A DNA stretch of 64,000 nt from Pseudomonas paraeruginosa PA7 (GCF_000017205.1 NC_009656.1:1554001-1618000), one strand, 5' to 3'. Counted from the first letter of the stretch, positions 53,994 to 64,000 are shown. Program-made: numbers and translations. The notes: generated by a model from the sequence alone, not told the origin.

Positions 53994-54320
53994 ACCGATC
54001 TCTACTGGGAGCGACGACAAGTTGGGCTTCAAGGATCAATCATTATCGGGTAACGTGCCAATTTAATTAAGTGAATCGATTCAGCAAAAAATTCCGGCGA
54101 AGCCGGCGCCACCTGCCCCAGGCTGCCTCGCGCAGCCCGAACGACGCGCCGCCCACGCCATGGCTGATCGATGACAACAAGCGGATCACCGCCCCAGGCT
54201 GTACGGAAGGCTCCCGCGAGCCGCTTTCCGCTACCGCCGGCACATCCTGCGCTCGCGCCCCGGCGCGGCGGGACGATCCGGACGTGAGACGGGGAGCCGT
54301 TCGCTCCTGAGGAGGTTTCC
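53994..54320. other. Divergent fruR-fruI regulatory region
   Basis: 327 bp without a gene. It carries the Cra palindrome near its fruR side; the remaining 230 bp are moderately GC-rich with no further clear palindrome. The fruI ribosome binding site GAGGAGG lies at its right end. Confidence 0.6.
54072..54083. promoter_or_regulatory. Putative Cra/FruR operator
   Basis: TGAATCGATTCA is a perfect 12-bp palindrome close to the Cra consensus TGAAnCGnTTCA, located between divergent fruR and fruI. Confidence 0.8.
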
Positions 54321-57191
54321 ATGCTCGAACTCGATACCCGGCAGATCCGCATGCGCCAGCGCGCCGCGGACAAGGCCGAAGCCCTGCGCCTGCTCGGCGA
54401 GGCGCTGGTCGCCGACGGCCTGGCCGCGCCCGGCTACGCCGAAGGACTGAAGGCGCGCGAGGCGCAAGGCTCCACCTATCTCGGCCAGGGCATCGCCATC
54501 CCCCACGGGACCCCGGACACCCGCGAGCTGGTCTTCAGCACCGGCGTGCGCCTGTTGCAGTTTCCCGAGGGGGTGGACTGGGGCGATGGCCAGCGGGTCT
54601 ACCTGGCCATCGGCATCGCGGCGAAGTCCGACGAACACCTGCACCTGCTGCAACTGCTCACCCGCGCCCTCGGCGAGGCCGACCTGGGACCGGCGCTGAG
54701 CGCGGCCGCCAGCGCCGAGGAAGTCCTCCGCCTGTTGCAGGGCGCGCCGCAGGAGCTGGCGCTGGACGCGCAGTTGGTCGGCCTCGGGCAGAATGCCGAG
54801 GACTTCGACGAACTGGCCTGGCTCGGCGCGCGCCTGCTGAAGAAGGCCGGCTGCGTGGACAACGGCTTCGCCGCCGTGCTGCAACAGGCAGAACCGCTGC
54901 CGCTGGGCGAGGGGCTGTGCTGGTTGCACAGCGAACAATTGGTCAAGCGCCCCGGGCTGGCCTTCGTCACTCCGGCGCAACCGTTGCAGCACCAGGGGCA
55001 ACTGGTCACCGGGCTGTTCTGCCTGGCCAGCCTGGGCGAAGCGCACCAGGCGCTGCTCGAACGCCTGTGCGACCTGTTGCTGGAAGGGCGTGGCGCCGAG
55101 CTGGTGGGCGCCACCAGCAGCCGCAGCGTACTCGCCGCGCTCGGCGGCGAGCTGCCGCCGGACTGGCCCAGCGCGCGGGTGGTCCTGGCCAACCCGCATG
55201 GCCTGCATGCCCGCCCGGCGCAGGCGCTGGCGCAACTGGCCAAGGGCTTCGCCGGGGAGATCCGCGTACGCCTGGCCGATAGCGACGCGCTTCCCGTTTC
55301 GGCGAAGAGTCTGAGCAGGCTGCTCGCCCTCGGCGCGCGGCGCGGCCAGGCGCTGGAGTTCAGCGCCGAGCCGGCGATCGCCGAGAACGCGCTGCCGGCC
55401 TTGCTGGCCGCGGTGCGCGAGGGCCTGGGCGAGGAGGTCGAGGCGCTGGCGGAGGAGGTCTTTCCCGCGTCCCTCGCCGAGGCGGAAGAGAACGACCGGC
55501 CGGCGCCGCTGTGCGCCGGCGACCGGCTGCCGGCGATCGCCGCGTCGCCGGGCATCGCCAGCGGTCCGGCGCATGTGCAGGTGGCGCAGCGTTTCGAGTT
55601 CCAGCCGCGCGGCGAGTCGCCGGCCCATGAACGCGAGCGCCTGCTGCGGGCCAGGCGGGCGGTGGACGAGGAGATCGTCGGCCTGGTCGAACGCAGCACG
55701 GTGAAGGCGATCCGCGAGATTTTCGTCACCCACCGGGAGATGCTCGACGATCCGGAACTGGCCGAGCAGGTGCAACTGCGCCTGAATCGCGGCGAAAGCG
55801 CCGAGGCGGCCTGGAGCGGGGTGGTGGAGGAACTCGCGACGCAGCAGGAGGCACTGCGCGACGCGCTGCTCGCCGAACGCGCCGCTGACCTGCGCGACCT
55901 CGGCCGGCGGGTGCTGGCCAGGCTCTGCGGGGTGGAGGCGCCGCGCGAGCCGGAGCAGCCGTACATCCTGGTGATGGACGAGGTCGGCCCCTCCGATGTC
56001 GCCCGCCTCGACCCACAGCGGGTCGCCGGCATCCTCACGGCGCGCGGCGGCGCCACCTCGCACAGCGCGATCATCGCCCGCGCCCTCGGCATCCCGGCAC
56101 TGGTCGGCGCCGGCGCGGCGGTGCTCGGCCTGGAGCCGGGTACGGCGCTGCTGCTGGATGGCGTGCACGGCTGGTTGCAGGTGGCGCCGAGCGTCGAACA
56201 GTTGCGCCAGGCCGCCGCCGAGCGCGATGCCCGCCAGCAGCGCCAGGCCCGCGCCGACGCGCAGCGCCTGGAGCCGGCGCGGACCCGCGACGGCCACGCC
56301 GTGGAAGTCTGCGCCAACCTTGGCGACACCTCCGGCGCGGCGCGCGCGGTGGAACTGGGCGCCGAGGGCGTCGGCCTGCTGCGCACCGAATTCGTCTTCA
56401 TGAACCATCCCCAGGCACCCGACCTGGCGACCCAGGAGGCCGAGTACCGCCGCGTGTTCGACGCCCTCGACGGGCGCCCGCTGGTGGCGCGGACCCTGGA
56501 TGTCGGCGGGGACAAGCCGCTGGCGTACTGGCCGATCCCCCACGAGGAGAACCCCTACCTGGGCTTGCGCGGCATTCGTCTGGCCCTGCGGCGCCCGCAG
56601 ATCCTCGAGACCCAGCTGCGCGCGCTGTTCCGCGCCGCCGGGGAGCGGCCGCTGCGGGTGATGTTCCCGATGGTCGGCAGCCTCGATGAATGGCGCCGGG
56701 CGCGCGACCTGGCGCTGCGCCTGCGCGAGGAGATCGCGCTGGCCGACCTGCAACTGGGGATCATGGTCGAGGTGCCCTCGGCGGCGTTGCTGGCGCCGGT
56801 GCTGGCCCGCGAGGTGGACTTCTTCAGCATCGGCACCAACGACCTGACCCAGTACACCCTGGCCATCGATCGCGGACACCCGAGCCTTTCGGCCCAGGCC
56901 GACGGCCTGCATCCGGCGGTGCTGCAACTGATCGACATGACCGTCCGCGCCGCCCACGCCGAGGGCAAGTGGGTCGGCGTCTGCGGCGAACTGGCGGCCG
57001 ACCCGCTGGCGTTGCCGCTGCTGGTCGGCCTGGGAGTCGACGAGCTGAGTGTCTCGGCGCGCAGCATCGCCCTGGTCAAGGCCGGCGTGCGCGAACTGGA
57101 GCTGGTCGCCGCGCGCGGCCTGGCCGGCAAAGCCCTGGGCCTGGCGAGCGCCGCCGAAGTCCGGGCCCTGGTGGAAGCGGAGGTGCAATGA
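54321..57191 (+). CDS. fruI: Fructose PTS multiphosphoryl protein: EIIA-HPr-EI fusion
   Basis: A 956-residue fusion that moves phosphate from phosphoenolpyruvate to the fructose transporter. The EIIA domain covers about 1-145 with active histidine 62 ([10 protein letters not shown]). A degenerate EIIA-like middle region follows (about 145-270). HPr covers about 285-370 with its histidine near 295 ([10 protein letters not shown]). Enzyme I covers about 395-956 with active histidine 581 ([13 protein letters not shown]), [22 protein letters not shown] and [16 protein letters not shown]. It starts after GAGGAGG. Because EI and HPr are fused in, no separate general PTS proteins are needed for fructose. 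Confidence 0.95.
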   Translation: MLELDTRQIRMRQRAADKAEALRLLGEALVADGLAAPGYAEGLKAREAQGSTYLGQGIAIPHGTPDTRELVFSTGVRLLQFPEGVDWGDGQRVYLAIGIAAKSDEHLHLLQLLTRALGEADLGPALSAAASAEEVLRLLQGAPQELALDAQLVGLGQNAEDFDELAWLGARLLKKAGCVDNGFAAVLQQAEPLPLGEGLCWLHSEQLVKRPGLAFVTPAQPLQHQGQLVTGLFCLASLGEAHQALLERLCDLLLEGRGAELVGATSSRSVLAALGGELPPDWPSARVVLANPHGLHARPAQALAQLAKGFAGEIRVRLADSDALPVSAKSLSRLLALGARRGQALEFSAEPAIAENALPALLAAVREGLGEEVEALAEEVFPASLAEAEENDRPAPLCAGDRLPAIAASPGIASGPAHVQVAQRFEFQPRGESPAHERERLLRARRAVDEEIVGLVERSTVKAIREIFVTHREMLDDPELAEQVQLRLNRGESAEAAWSGVVEELATQQEALRDALLAERAADLRDLGRRVLARLCGVEAPREPEQPYILVMDEVGPSDVARLDPQRVAGILTARGGATSHSAIIARALGIPALVGAGAAVLGLEPGTALLLDGVHGWLQVAPSVEQLRQAAAERDARQQRQARADAQRLEPARTRDGHAVEVCANLGDTSGAARAVELGAEGVGLLRTEFVFMNHPQAPDLATQEAEYRRVFDALDGRPLVARTLDVGGDKPLAYWPIPHEENPYLGLRGIRLALRRPQILETQLRALFRAAGERPLRVMFPMVGSLDEWRRARDLALRLREEIALADLQLGIMVEVPSAALLAPVLAREVDFFSIGTNDLTQYTLAIDRGHPSLSAQADGLHPAVLQLIDMTVRAAHAEGKWVGVCGELAADPLALPLLVGLGVDELSVSARSIALVKAGVRELELVAARGLAGKALGLASAAEVRALVEAEVQ

Positions 57192-58135
57192 TGGCGCGGA
57201 TCCTGACGATTACCCTGAACCCGGCGCTGGACCTTACCGTGCGCCTGCGCCAGCTGGAACTGGGGGCGGTCAACCGCAGCGAGGCGGTGCTGACTCAGGC
57301 TGCCGGCAAGGGCCTGAACGTCGCCCAGGTGCTCGCCGACCTCGGCCACCGGTTGACGGTCAGCGGCTTCCTCGGCGAAGACAACCAGCCGCCGTTCACC
57401 GCCATGTTCCAGCGTCGTGGCTTCGCCGATGCGTTCGTCCGGGTGCCGGGCGAAACCCGCAGCAACATCAAGCTGGCCGAGCGCGGCGGGCGCGTCAGCG
57501 ACCTCAACGGGCCGGGCCCGGAGGCCGACGAGCGAGCCCAGGCGGCGTTGCTCGAACGCCTCGACCGGCTTGCCGGAGAGCACGAGCTGGCGGTGGTCGC
57601 CGGCAGCCTGCCGCGCGGGGTCGCGCCGGAATGGCTGGGCGAACTGCTGCGGCGCTTGCGGCGCCTCGGCCTGAAGGTCGCCTTCGACAGCAGCGGCGCG
57701 GCCCTGCGCGAAGGTGTGAAGGCTGCGCCGTGGATGATCAAGCCGAACGTCGAGGAACTGGCCGACCTCTGCTCGGCGCCGATGGATGACCTGGTCGCAC
57801 AGCGCCAGGCGGCCGAACGCCTGCGCCATGACGGGGTAGGCCAGGTGGTGATTTCCCAGGGCGCCGCGGGGGTCAACTGGTTCGCCGCCGAGGGTGCCTG
57901 GCAGGCGCGGCCGCCGGCGGTGGAAGTGGCCAGCACGGTGGGCGCCGGCGATTCCCTGCTGGCCGGCATGGTCCACGGCCTGGCCAGCGGCTGGCCGGCC
58001 GAACGGGTGCTGCGCCAGGCCACCGCCATCGCCAGCCTGGCGGTGACCCAGTTCGAGTTCGGCATCGGCGATCCGCAGCGCCTGGCGCGGATCGAAGCGG
58101 GCGTCGTGGTACAGCCATTGGTCGAGGAGGCCTGA
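57188..58135 (+). CDS. fruK: 1-Phosphofructokinase
   Basis: A 315-residue PfkB-type kinase that makes fructose-1,6-bisphosphate from fructose-1-phosphate. Motifs: TITLNPALDLTVRL, AGKGLNVAQVLADLG, GFLGEDNQPPF and the C-terminal VASTVGAGDSLLAGMVHG with the catalytic aspartate. Its first ATG overlaps the fruI stop by 4 bp; an ATG directly after it is an equally good start. Confidence 0.94.
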   Translation: MMARILTITLNPALDLTVRLRQLELGAVNRSEAVLTQAAGKGLNVAQVLADLGHRLTVSGFLGEDNQPPFTAMFQRRGFADAFVRVPGETRSNIKLAERGGRVSDLNGPGPEADERAQAALLERLDRLAGEHELAVVAGSLPRGVAPEWLGELLRRLRRLGLKVAFDSSGAALREGVKAAPWMIKPNVEELADLCSAPMDDLVAQRQAAERLRHDGVGQVVISQGAAGVNWFAAEGAWQARPPAVEVASTVGAGDSLLAGMVHGLASGWPAERVLRQATAIASLAVTQFEFGIGDPQRLARIEAGVVVQPLVEEA

Positions 58136-58136
58136 G

Positions 58137-59894
58137 ATGAAACTAGCGATCGTCACCGCCTGCCCTGGCGGACAGGTCACCAGCGTGCTCGCCGCGCGCC
58201 TGCTGCAGGGCGCCGCCGAGCGCCTGGGCTGGGCAACCTGCGTCGAGGCGAATGCCGGGCCGAGGCCCGAGGGCGGACTGAGCGCCGAACAGATCGCCGA
58301 AGCCGACTGGGTCCTGCTGGTCGGCGTCGAGCCGCTGCCGGCGGCGCGCTTCGTCGGCAAACCGGTGTTTCGCGCGCGTCCCGCCGAGGCGCTGGCCGAT
58401 CCGCGCGGCTTCCTCCAGCGGGCCGCCGCCTCGGCGAGCGTGGAGATCGCCGGGGACGAGGCCGGCCTGGTGGCGCCGAAGGCCGGAGCGGCACCGCGGA
58501 TCGTCGCGGTGACCGCCTGTCCGACCGGCGTGGCGCACACTTTCATGGCCGCCGAGGCGTTGCAGGTCGCAGCGGGGCAACTGGGCTACGCGTTGCAGGT
58601 CGAGACCCAGGGCTCGGTCGGCGCGCGCAACCCGCTCGACCCGGCGGACATCGCCGCCGCCGACGTGGTCCTGCTGGCCGCCGACATCGACGTGGACACG
58701 GCCCGTTTCGCCGGCAGGAAGATCTACCGTTGCGGCACCGGCGTGGCCCTCAAGCAGGCCCGCGCGACGCTCGAGCGGGCGCTGGCGGAAGGGCAGGTCG
58801 AGAGCGCGGGCGCAGCCAGCGCGGTGGTCGCCAGGGACGAGAAGCGCGGGGTGTACAAGCACCTGCTGACCGGGGTGTCGTTCATGTTGCCGATGGTGGT
58901 CGCGGGCGGCCTGCTGATCGCCCTGTCGCTGGCCTTCGGCATCGATGCCTACAAGCAGCCGGGCAGCCTGGCGGCGGTGCTGAGGACGGTCGGCGACACG
59001 GCGTTCGTCCTGATGGTGCCGATGCTCGCCGGCTACATCGCCTATTCCATCGCCGACCGCCCGGGCCTGGCGCCGGGCATGCTCGGCGGCCTGCTCGCCG
59101 GGACCCTCGGCGCCGGGTTCATCGGCGGCATAGTCGCCGGCTTCATCGCCGGCTATGCGGCGCGGGCCATCAGCCGCGGGCTGAGGCTGCCGGCGAGCCT
59201 GGAAGCGCTGAAACCGATCCTGGTCATCCCGCTGCTGGCCAGCCTGGCCACCGGCCTGCTGATGCTCTACGTGGTCGGCAAGCCGGTGGCCGGCATGCTC
59301 GCGGCGCTGACCGGGTTCCTCGATGGCATGGGCACCTCCAACGCCATCCTGCTCGGCCTGCTGCTCGGCGGAATGATGTGCGTCGACCTCGGCGGACCGG
59401 TGAACAAGGCCGCCTACGCCTTCTCCGTCGGCCTGCTCTCGTCGCACAGCTACGCGCCGATGGCGGCGGTGATGGCGGCGGGCATGGTGCCGCCGATCGG
59501 CATGGGCCTGGCGACCCTGCTGGCGCGGCGCAAGTTCGCCGAGAGCGAGCGGCAGGCCGGCAAGGCGGCCTCGGTGCTGGGGCTGTGCTTCATCTCCGAA
59601 GGCGCCATCCCGTTCGCCGCCAAGGACCCGCTGCGGGTGATCCCGGCGAGCATCGCCGGCGGCGCGCTGACCGGCGCCCTGTCGATGTATTTCGGCTGCA
59701 AGTTGCAGGCGCCGCACGGCGGGCTGTTCGTCATGCTGGTGCCCAACGCGATCAACCACGCCCTGGCGTACCTGCTGGCGATCGTCGCCGGCAGCCTGCT
59801 TACCGGGCTGCTCTACGCCGCGCTCAAGCGCGGTGCCGAGCCGGAACTGGCGCTGGGGGCCTCGCCCTCGCGGGAACCAGCGGCTGGCGGATAA
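58137..59894 (+). CDS. fruA: Fructose PTS permease EIIB'-EIIB-EIIC
   Basis: A 585-residue permease, 1 bp after fruK. There are two IIB-like modules at about 1-105 and 120-220. The second has the canonical VTACPTGVAHTFMAAEA, active cysteine near 128. The first also retains a cysteine (VTACPGGQVTS, Cys 9), which E. coli FruA lacks at this position. The IIC domain, about 235-570, contains GVSFMLPMVVAGGLLIALSL and ISEGAIPFAAKDPLRVIPAS. The final codons GGC GGA TAA belong to a copy of the GGCGGATAACCGC repeat. Confidence 0.94.
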   Translation: MKLAIVTACPGGQVTSVLAARLLQGAAERLGWATCVEANAGPRPEGGLSAEQIAEADWVLLVGVEPLPAARFVGKPVFRARPAEALADPRGFLQRAAASASVEIAGDEAGLVAPKAGAAPRIVAVTACPTGVAHTFMAAEALQVAAGQLGYALQVETQGSVGARNPLDPADIAAADVVLLAADIDVDTARFAGRKIYRCGTGVALKQARATLERALAEGQVESAGAASAVVARDEKRGVYKHLLTGVSFMLPMVVAGGLLIALSLAFGIDAYKQPGSLAAVLRTVGDTAFVLMVPMLAGYIAYSIADRPGLAPGMLGGLLAGTLGAGFIGGIVAGFIAGYAARAISRGLRLPASLEALKPILVIPLLASLATGLLMLYVVGKPVAGMLAALTGFLDGMGTSNAILLGLLLGGMMCVDLGGPVNKAAYAFSVGLLSSHSYAPMAAVMAAGMVPPIGMGLATLLARRKFAESERQAGKAASVLGLCFISEGAIPFAAKDPLRVIPASIAGGALTGALSMYFGCKLQAPHGGLFVMLVPNAINHALAYLLAIVAGSLLTGLLYAALKRGAEPELALGASPSREPAAGG

Positions 59895-59898
59895 CCGC
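59886..59898. repeat. Repeat half-unit overlapping the fruA stop codon
   Basis: GGCGGATAACCGC is one arm of the palindromic repeat; its internal TAA (59892-59894) is the fruA stop codon. A diverged partner may lie near GCGCCCTAC (59910-59918). Confidence 0.75.
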
Positions 59899-59946
59899 GA
59901 GGCGATCATGCGCCCTACACCACCTGAGCGACGTGGCAGGGGGGAG

Positions 59947-60018
59947 GGCGAATAACGCCACGGGCGTTATCCGCCGATACTCCGGCGAACCGGCGAATAA
60001 CCGCAGCGGTTATTCGCC
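59947..60018. repeat. Twin-hairpin palindromic repeat (REP-like doublet)
   Basis: Hairpin 1: GGCGAATAACGCC (59947-59959) and GGCGTTATCCGCC (59963-59975). Then a 16-bp spacer, and hairpin 2: GGCGAATAACCGC (59992-60004) and GCGGTTATTCGCC (60006-60018). Same build and spacer length as the element at 39727-39807. It separates convergent fruA and ugd. Confidence 0.88.
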
Positions 60019-60046
60019 CCAGCGGTCGATCCGACCTGGGGCGGCC

Positions 60047-61441
60047 TCAGGCCTGGCGCAACAGGCGCAAGCCATCCTCCTGTGCGAGGCTGGCCTCGTT
60101 GATCGGCAGCGAGCAGGACTGCCCGCGCCCCATCGGGTAGTAGTGGAAGCCGTGGCGGGCCATGCGCTCAGGGTCGTAGAGGTTGCGCCCGTCGAAGATC
60201 ACCGGGGCCTTCAGGCGTTCCTTGAGCAGTTCGAAATCCGGCGCCTTGAATTGCTGCCACTCGGTGCAGATGACCAGCGCGTCGGCGCCTCCCAGGGTTG
60301 CCTCGGGAGTGCCCATCAGGCTCAGGCGTTCGTCGTGGCCGTAGAGCCGCTGGGTTTCCCGCATGGCTTCGGGATCGTAGGCGCGCACCTGCGCGCCGTG
60401 GCGCCAGAGCGCTTCCATCAGTTCGCGGCTGGGCGCGTCGCGCATGTCGTCGGTGTTCGGCTTGAAGGCCAGGCCCCAGAGGGCGAAGGTCTTGCCGCGC
60501 AGGTCGCCGTCGTAGAACACCCGGATGCGTTCGAACAGCTTGTGCTTCTGCCGCTGGTTGATCGCCTCCACTGCCTGCAACAGGTCGCTGGAGCAATGCG
60601 CCTGCTCGGCGCTGTGGATCAGCGCGCGCATGTCCTTGGGGAAACAGGAGCCGCCGTAGCCGCAGCCGGGGTAGATGAAGTGGTAGCCGATCCGCGGGTC
60701 GGCGCCGATGCCCTGGCGTACCGCCTCGATGTCGGCGCCGAGGTGTTCGGCCAGTTCGGCGATCTGGTTGATGAAGCTGATCTTGGTCGCCAGCATGCCG
60801 TTCGCCGCGTACTTGGTCAGCTCGGCGCTGCGCAGGCCCATGAACAGCATGCGCTCGTGGTTGCGGTTGAACGGCTCGTAGAGTTCGCGCATCACCTGGC
60901 GCACCTCTTCGTTGTCGCAGCCGACCACGATGCGGTCGGGGCGTCGGCAGTCGGCGACGGCGGAGCCTTCCTTGAGGAATTCCGGATTGGAGACGATCTC
61001 GAATTCCAGTTCGCGGCCGTCGGCTTCCAGGCGCCGCTCGATGTGCGCGCGCAGGCGGTCGCCGGTGCCCACCGGCACGGTGGACTTTTCCACCACGATC
61101 ACCGGCTTGCGGCGGTGCTCGGCGATGGCATCGGCCACCGCGAACACCGCGCCGAGGTCGGCGGCGCCGTCCGCGCCGGGCGGCGTGCCGACGGCGATGA
61201 ACTGCACCCGGCCATGTTCCACGGCGAGGCGCGCATCGCTGGTGAAGCGCAGGCGGCCACTGTCCAGGCCGTCGCGCAGCAAGGCGTCGAGCCCGGGTTC
61301 GTAGATGCTGGCGAGGCCTGCGGCGAGGCGTTCGACCTTGTTCCGGTCGATGTCCATGCACAACACATCGTGGCCCACCTCGGCGAGGACGGCGGCCTGC
61401 ACCAGTCCCACATAGCCACTGCCGAATACGCTGATCTTCAT
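60047..61441 (-). CDS. ugd: UDP-glucose 6-dehydrogenase
   Basis: A 464-residue NAD enzyme that makes UDP-glucuronate, the first precursor of aminoarabinose. The NAD fold [56 protein letters not shown] and the catalytic cysteine in [17 protein letters not shown] are present. The ATG at 61441 overlaps the end of arnF by 4 bp, so it is the last gene of the arn operon. The open frame extends further upstream but is antisense-free arnF sequence in another frame. Confidence 0.95.
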   Translation of the reverse strand: MKISVFGSGYVGLVQAAVLAEVGHDVLCMDIDRNKVERLAAGLASIYEPGLDALLRDGLDSGRLRFTSDARLAVEHGRVQFIAVGTPPGADGAADLGAVFAVADAIAEHRRKPVIVVEKSTVPVGTGDRLRAHIERRLEADGRELEFEIVSNPEFLKEGSAVADCRRPDRIVVGCDNEEVRQVMRELYEPFNRNHERMLFMGLRSAELTKYAANGMLATKISFINQIAELAEHLGADIEAVRQGIGADPRIGYHFIYPGCGYGGSCFPKDMRALIHSAEQAHCSSDLLQAVEAINQRQKHKLFERIRVFYDGDLRGKTFALWGLAFKPNTDDMRDAPSRELMEALWRHGAQVRAYDPEAMRETQRLYGHDERLSLMGTPEATLGGADALVICTEWQQFKAPDFELLKERLKAPVIFDGRNLYDPERMARHGFHYYPMGRGQSCSLPINEASLAQEDGLRLLRQA

Positions 61442-61851
61442 AGTGCTTTCCTCGACGGATGATGCGCGGGCGCGGCAGCGGTGCGGCGGGCGTTGACGGT
61501 CAACACGCCGAGCACCACCAGGCCCACGCCCAGGGTCTTGCCGGTAGTGAAGGTTTCCTCGAACGCCGGCAGGCTCGCCGCCAGCAGGTAGACCAGCGCG
61601 TAGCTGGCGCTCAACAGGCTGTAGGCGCGGCCCAGCGGCAGGTGGCGCAGGGCGGCCAGCCAGCACAGCAGGGAGGCGGCATAGGCCGCCACCGCCAGGG
61701 CCACCGCGAGCAGCGCGGCGTGCTCCGGCGTTTGCCCGGCCCAGGCTTCCGGCAGCGGCAGGCGGCTCATGCCCCAGCGCATGCCGAGCTGGGCGGCGCT
61801 GACCAGCAGCACGCTGCCCAGGGCCGCCAGCCAGCCGCGCGGCACGTTCAT
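61438..61851 (-). CDS. arnF: Undecaprenyl-phosphate aminoarabinose flippase subunit ArnF
   Basis: A 137-residue four-helix protein of the EmrE-like ArnE/ArnF pair: [40 protein letters not shown] and a final [14 protein letters not shown] helix. With ArnE it flips the carrier-bound aminoarabinose across the inner membrane. It overlaps both ugd and arnE by 4 bp. Confidence 0.92.
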   Translation of the reverse strand: MNVPRGWLAALGSVLLVSAAQLGMRWGMSRLPLPEAWAGQTPEHAALLAVALAVAAYAASLLCWLAALRHLPLGRAYSLLSASYALVYLLAASLPAFEETFTTGKTLGVGLVVLGVLTVNARRTAAAPAHHPSRKAL

Positions 61852-62195
61852 GCCTGCCTTCCGAGCAGGGCCACGCCGGCGACGATCAGCAGCAGGCCGG
61901 CGAGGTGGCGGCGATCCACCGGCTCATCGAAGACGAAGCGTGCCACCAGGGTGACCAGGACGAAGTTCAGCGCCAGCATCGGATAGGCGCTGCCGACTTC
62001 CACCCGTTGCAGGAGCAGCAGCCAGCAGGCCAGTCCGAGTCCGAGGGCGAGCAGCGCCAGCCACGGCCACGGACTGCGCAGGCGCGCCGCCCAGCCGTCG
62101 GCGGCGACCAGGCGCCAGTGCTCCACGGTGAGCTTCTGCGCAACCTGGCCGAGGCCGGTCATGAGCAGGGTGGCGAGCAGCAGCGCGGCGCTCAT
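61848..62195 (-). CDS. arnE: Undecaprenyl-phosphate aminoarabinose flippase subunit ArnE
   Basis: A 115-residue SMR-type membrane protein: [60 protein letters not shown] and [19 protein letters not shown]. Paired with ArnF. Four-base overlaps with arnT and arnF mark a tightly coupled operon. Confidence 0.92.
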   Translation of the reverse strand: MSAALLLATLLMTGLGQVAQKLTVEHWRLVAADGWAARLRSPWPWLALLALGLGLACWLLLLQRVEVGSAYPMLALNFVLVTLVARFVFDEPVDRRHLAGLLLIVAGVALLGRQA

Positions 62196-63841
62196 GGGCG
62201 CACCTGCGGCAGGACCGCCAGGACCAGGTTGCCGTTCCGGTAGCGTTCGCCGTCGCCCGGCAACAGCGCCAGTTGGTAGCGGTCGCTAGCGCTGTTGATC
62301 CGCAGCAGCACGGCAACCGAGCCGTCCTGGCGTGCCCGCCAGAGCCACTGGCGGATGTCTGCCAAGGGCACGCTGCGCTGGCTGTGCTCGGGGTAGGAGA
62401 GGCCGTACTTCAGCTCGCCGCGCGTGTCGTAGAGCGTCACGTCGCCACGGCGCAGGCGCCAGGCGAGGGCCGAGGCGGCGCCGAGGTCGTTGCTCAGCAG
62501 ATGGCGGGCGCCGGTCAGTTCGTCGAGGTGTTCGGCGACGAACAGGTCGGGGGTCTTGTTCTGCACCACCTGGTTGGGCATCGCCGCCGGCAGCAGCGCG
62601 ATCAGTACCCAGCTCGCCAGCAGCGGCGCGGCCCAGGCGCGTAGCGGGTAGCGCCACTGGGCGAGGCCGGCGGCGGCCCAGGCGCCGATCACCAGCAGGA
62701 CCAGGAACAGCTCGAAGGGTTCTTCCTGGTACACCGGCTTGCGCAGTTGCAGGTAGGCCAGGGCCGCCAGCGCGAGGAGCGCCAGGCCCAGGTTGAGCAG
62801 CCCGTTGCCGCGCAGCGCGAGGCTGTCCGCCTGGCGCAGCCGCTGCACCAGGGCGTGGCCCATGAGCAGCGCCAGCGGCAGCAGGCAGGGCATGATGTAG
62901 GTCGGCAGCTTGCCCCGGCTCAGGCTGAAGAACGCCAGCGGCAACAGCAGCCATAGCGCGAGGAACGCCACCGGCGGCTGGTGCCGCTCGTGCCAGGCCT
63001 GGCGCAGCGCGCTCGGCAGCAGGCCGCTCCAGGGCAGGCAGGCGACCGCCAGCAGCGGCAGGTAGAACCACCACGGGCGAGAGTGCTGGGCATCTTCGCC
63101 GGCGAAGCGGCGGATGTGTTCGTGCCAGAAGAAGAATCGCCAGTAGTCCGCTTCCCGCGCATGCACGGCGAGCGCCCAGGGCAGGCAGACGAGTAGCGCC
63201 ACTAGCACCGCCAGCGCGCCGTAGCCGAGCAGCTCGCGCCAGCGCCGCTGCCAGAGCATGTAGGGCAGGGCGACCAGCACCGGCAGCAGCCAGGCGAGGA
63301 AGCCCTTGGTCAGGAAGCCCATGCCGCAGGCGAGGCCGAGCAGGGTCCAGCCGAGGAGGCGCGCGCGGCGGCTCCCCGCGTCGAGGGCGTACCACAGCGC
63401 CACCAGGCTCAGGTTGACCCAGAAGGTGAATTGAGGGTCGAGGTTGGCGTAGCCGGACTGCCCGGCGATCAACCCGAAGCTGGCGTAGAGCAGCGCGCAC
63501 GCCAGGCTGGTGCGCGGGTCCCGCCACAGGCGGCGGGCCAGCAGGTAGGCGAGCAGGACGCTGAGGGCGGTGGCGACGACCGAGGCGATGCGCACGCCGA
63601 ACAGGTTTTCGCCGAAGACCGCCTGACCGAGGGCGATCATCCAGTAGCCGGCGACCGGCTTCTCGAAGTAGCGCAGGCCGAGGAAGTGCGGCGACACCCA
63701 GTCGCCGCCCAGCAGCATCGCCTGGCTGATCTGCGCGTAGCGGGTCTCGTCGGGAATCCACAGGCCATGGTTGCTCAGCGGAACCAGGTAGAACAGGCCG
63801 AAGGCGATCAGCAGCAGTGACCAGGTCTGGCGGCGGTTCAT
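62192..63841 (-). CDS. arnT: Lipid A aminoarabinose transferase
   Basis: A 549-residue GT-C glycosyltransferase of the inner membrane that adds 4-amino-4-deoxy-L-arabinose to lipid A at the periplasmic face, giving polymyxin and cationic peptide resistance. It begins [20 protein letters not shown], and the first periplasmic loop has the catalytic [36 protein letters not shown] is the family motif. About thirteen helices precede a C-terminal periplasmic domain (about 430-549). Full length, no damage seen. Confidence 0.94.
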
Positions 63842-64000
63842 GGCTGGCGCACTCCCAGCCAGCCCTCGCGACCGGCCAGACGGCCGCGCACCAGTTCGGC
63901 CAGCGGCAGGCTGCGTGGATCGTCCGGCAGCAGTTCGCCCAACGGGCGGAAGCGGATGCCACGCCGTTCGGCGCGCCGCAGCAGTTCGCGGAATGCCGGG
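63838..64000 (-). CDS. arnD: 4-Deoxy-4-formamidoarabinose-phosphoundecaprenol deformylase ArnD, C-terminal end (truncated by window)
   Basis: The frame beyond the arnT start, open to the window edge, encodes about 53 residues: [40 protein letters not shown] and a [10 protein letters not shown] end, which match the C-terminus of ArnD. Overlaps arnT by 4 bp. ArnD removes the formyl group before flipping. The catalytic NodB-type domain lies outside the window. Confidence 0.85.

Noticed and set aside
54231-57188. 985-residue open frame antisense to fruI
   Set aside because: It is the mirror frame of a high-GC gene; it has no domain signatures and low-complexity Arg/Gln/Leu composition, while fruI on the other strand shows full PTS motifs.

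Overview
The window is high-GC, densely coded DNA that reads as a Pseudomonas aeruginosa-type chromosome. Gene content and order (polyamine uptake pot genes, erdR, dgkA, zinc-independent ribosomal proteins, opdR, metR, the glp regulon, nalD, mmsRAB, the fru operon and the start of the arn/ugd lipid A operon) match, from memory and in reverse orientation, the PAO1 stretch from about PA3613 down to PA3555. No rRNA, tRNA, insertion sequence, prophage or CRISPR array was seen. It looks like core chromosome rather than an acquired island.

Layout. 1-5.7 kb: the 3' end of a phosphoketolase-like gene, two small genes, and the potABCD polyamine ABC importer. 5.9-11.2 kb: a DTW-domain tRNA modification enzyme, an EamA exporter, the ErdR response regulator, diacylglycerol kinase, a membrane-anchored glutamate-synthase-like protein, and rpmE2-rpmJ2 behind a Zur-type operator. 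11.2-17 kb: a LuxR-type regulator divergent from a nitrilase-family amidase, an amino acid permease, a complete Ada protein and an MHS-type MFS transporter. 17.2-26.1 kb: a LysR regulator divergent from a five-gene beta-oxidation-like operon (AidB-like acyl-CoA dehydrogenase, class III CoA transferase, enoyl-CoA hydratase, hydroxyacyl-CoA dehydrogenase, thiolase) and the OpdR porin. 26.1-30.5 kb: metR divergent from metE, then an alpha/beta hydrolase.

30.5-38.4 kb is the glycerol regulon: glpM, glpD, glpR, glpK and glpF on the minus strand, then ybaK and a second glycerol kinase on the plus strand. 39.5-40.1 kb is a 640-bp non-coding block of nested repeats. 40.1-44 kb holds a secreted protein, cytochrome b561, the copper chaperone CopZ2 overlapping the efflux repressor NalD tail to tail, a Bcr-type drug exporter and a 58-residue protein. 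44-49.5 kb is valine catabolism: mmsR divergent from mmsAB, followed by a PrpE-like propionyl-CoA synthetase. 49.6-53 kb holds a quinone-oxidoreductase-like gene, a small monooxygenase-like gene, a LysR regulator, a barstar-like gene and tatD. 53-59.9 kb is the fructose PTS (fruR divergent from fruI-fruK-fruA). 60-64 kb is the tail of the arn operon (arnD-arnT-arnE-arnF-ugd), which adds aminoarabinose to lipid A.

Two themes tie the region together. Much of it is uptake and catabolism of secondary carbon sources, and several leaders carry A-rich AAnAAnAA stretches on or near the ribosome binding site, like Hfq/Crc catabolite-repression targets. Intergenic spacers also carry a twin-hairpin repeat whose two palindromes are 16 bp apart in both well-formed copies, and whose edges supply the stop codons of neighbouring genes.
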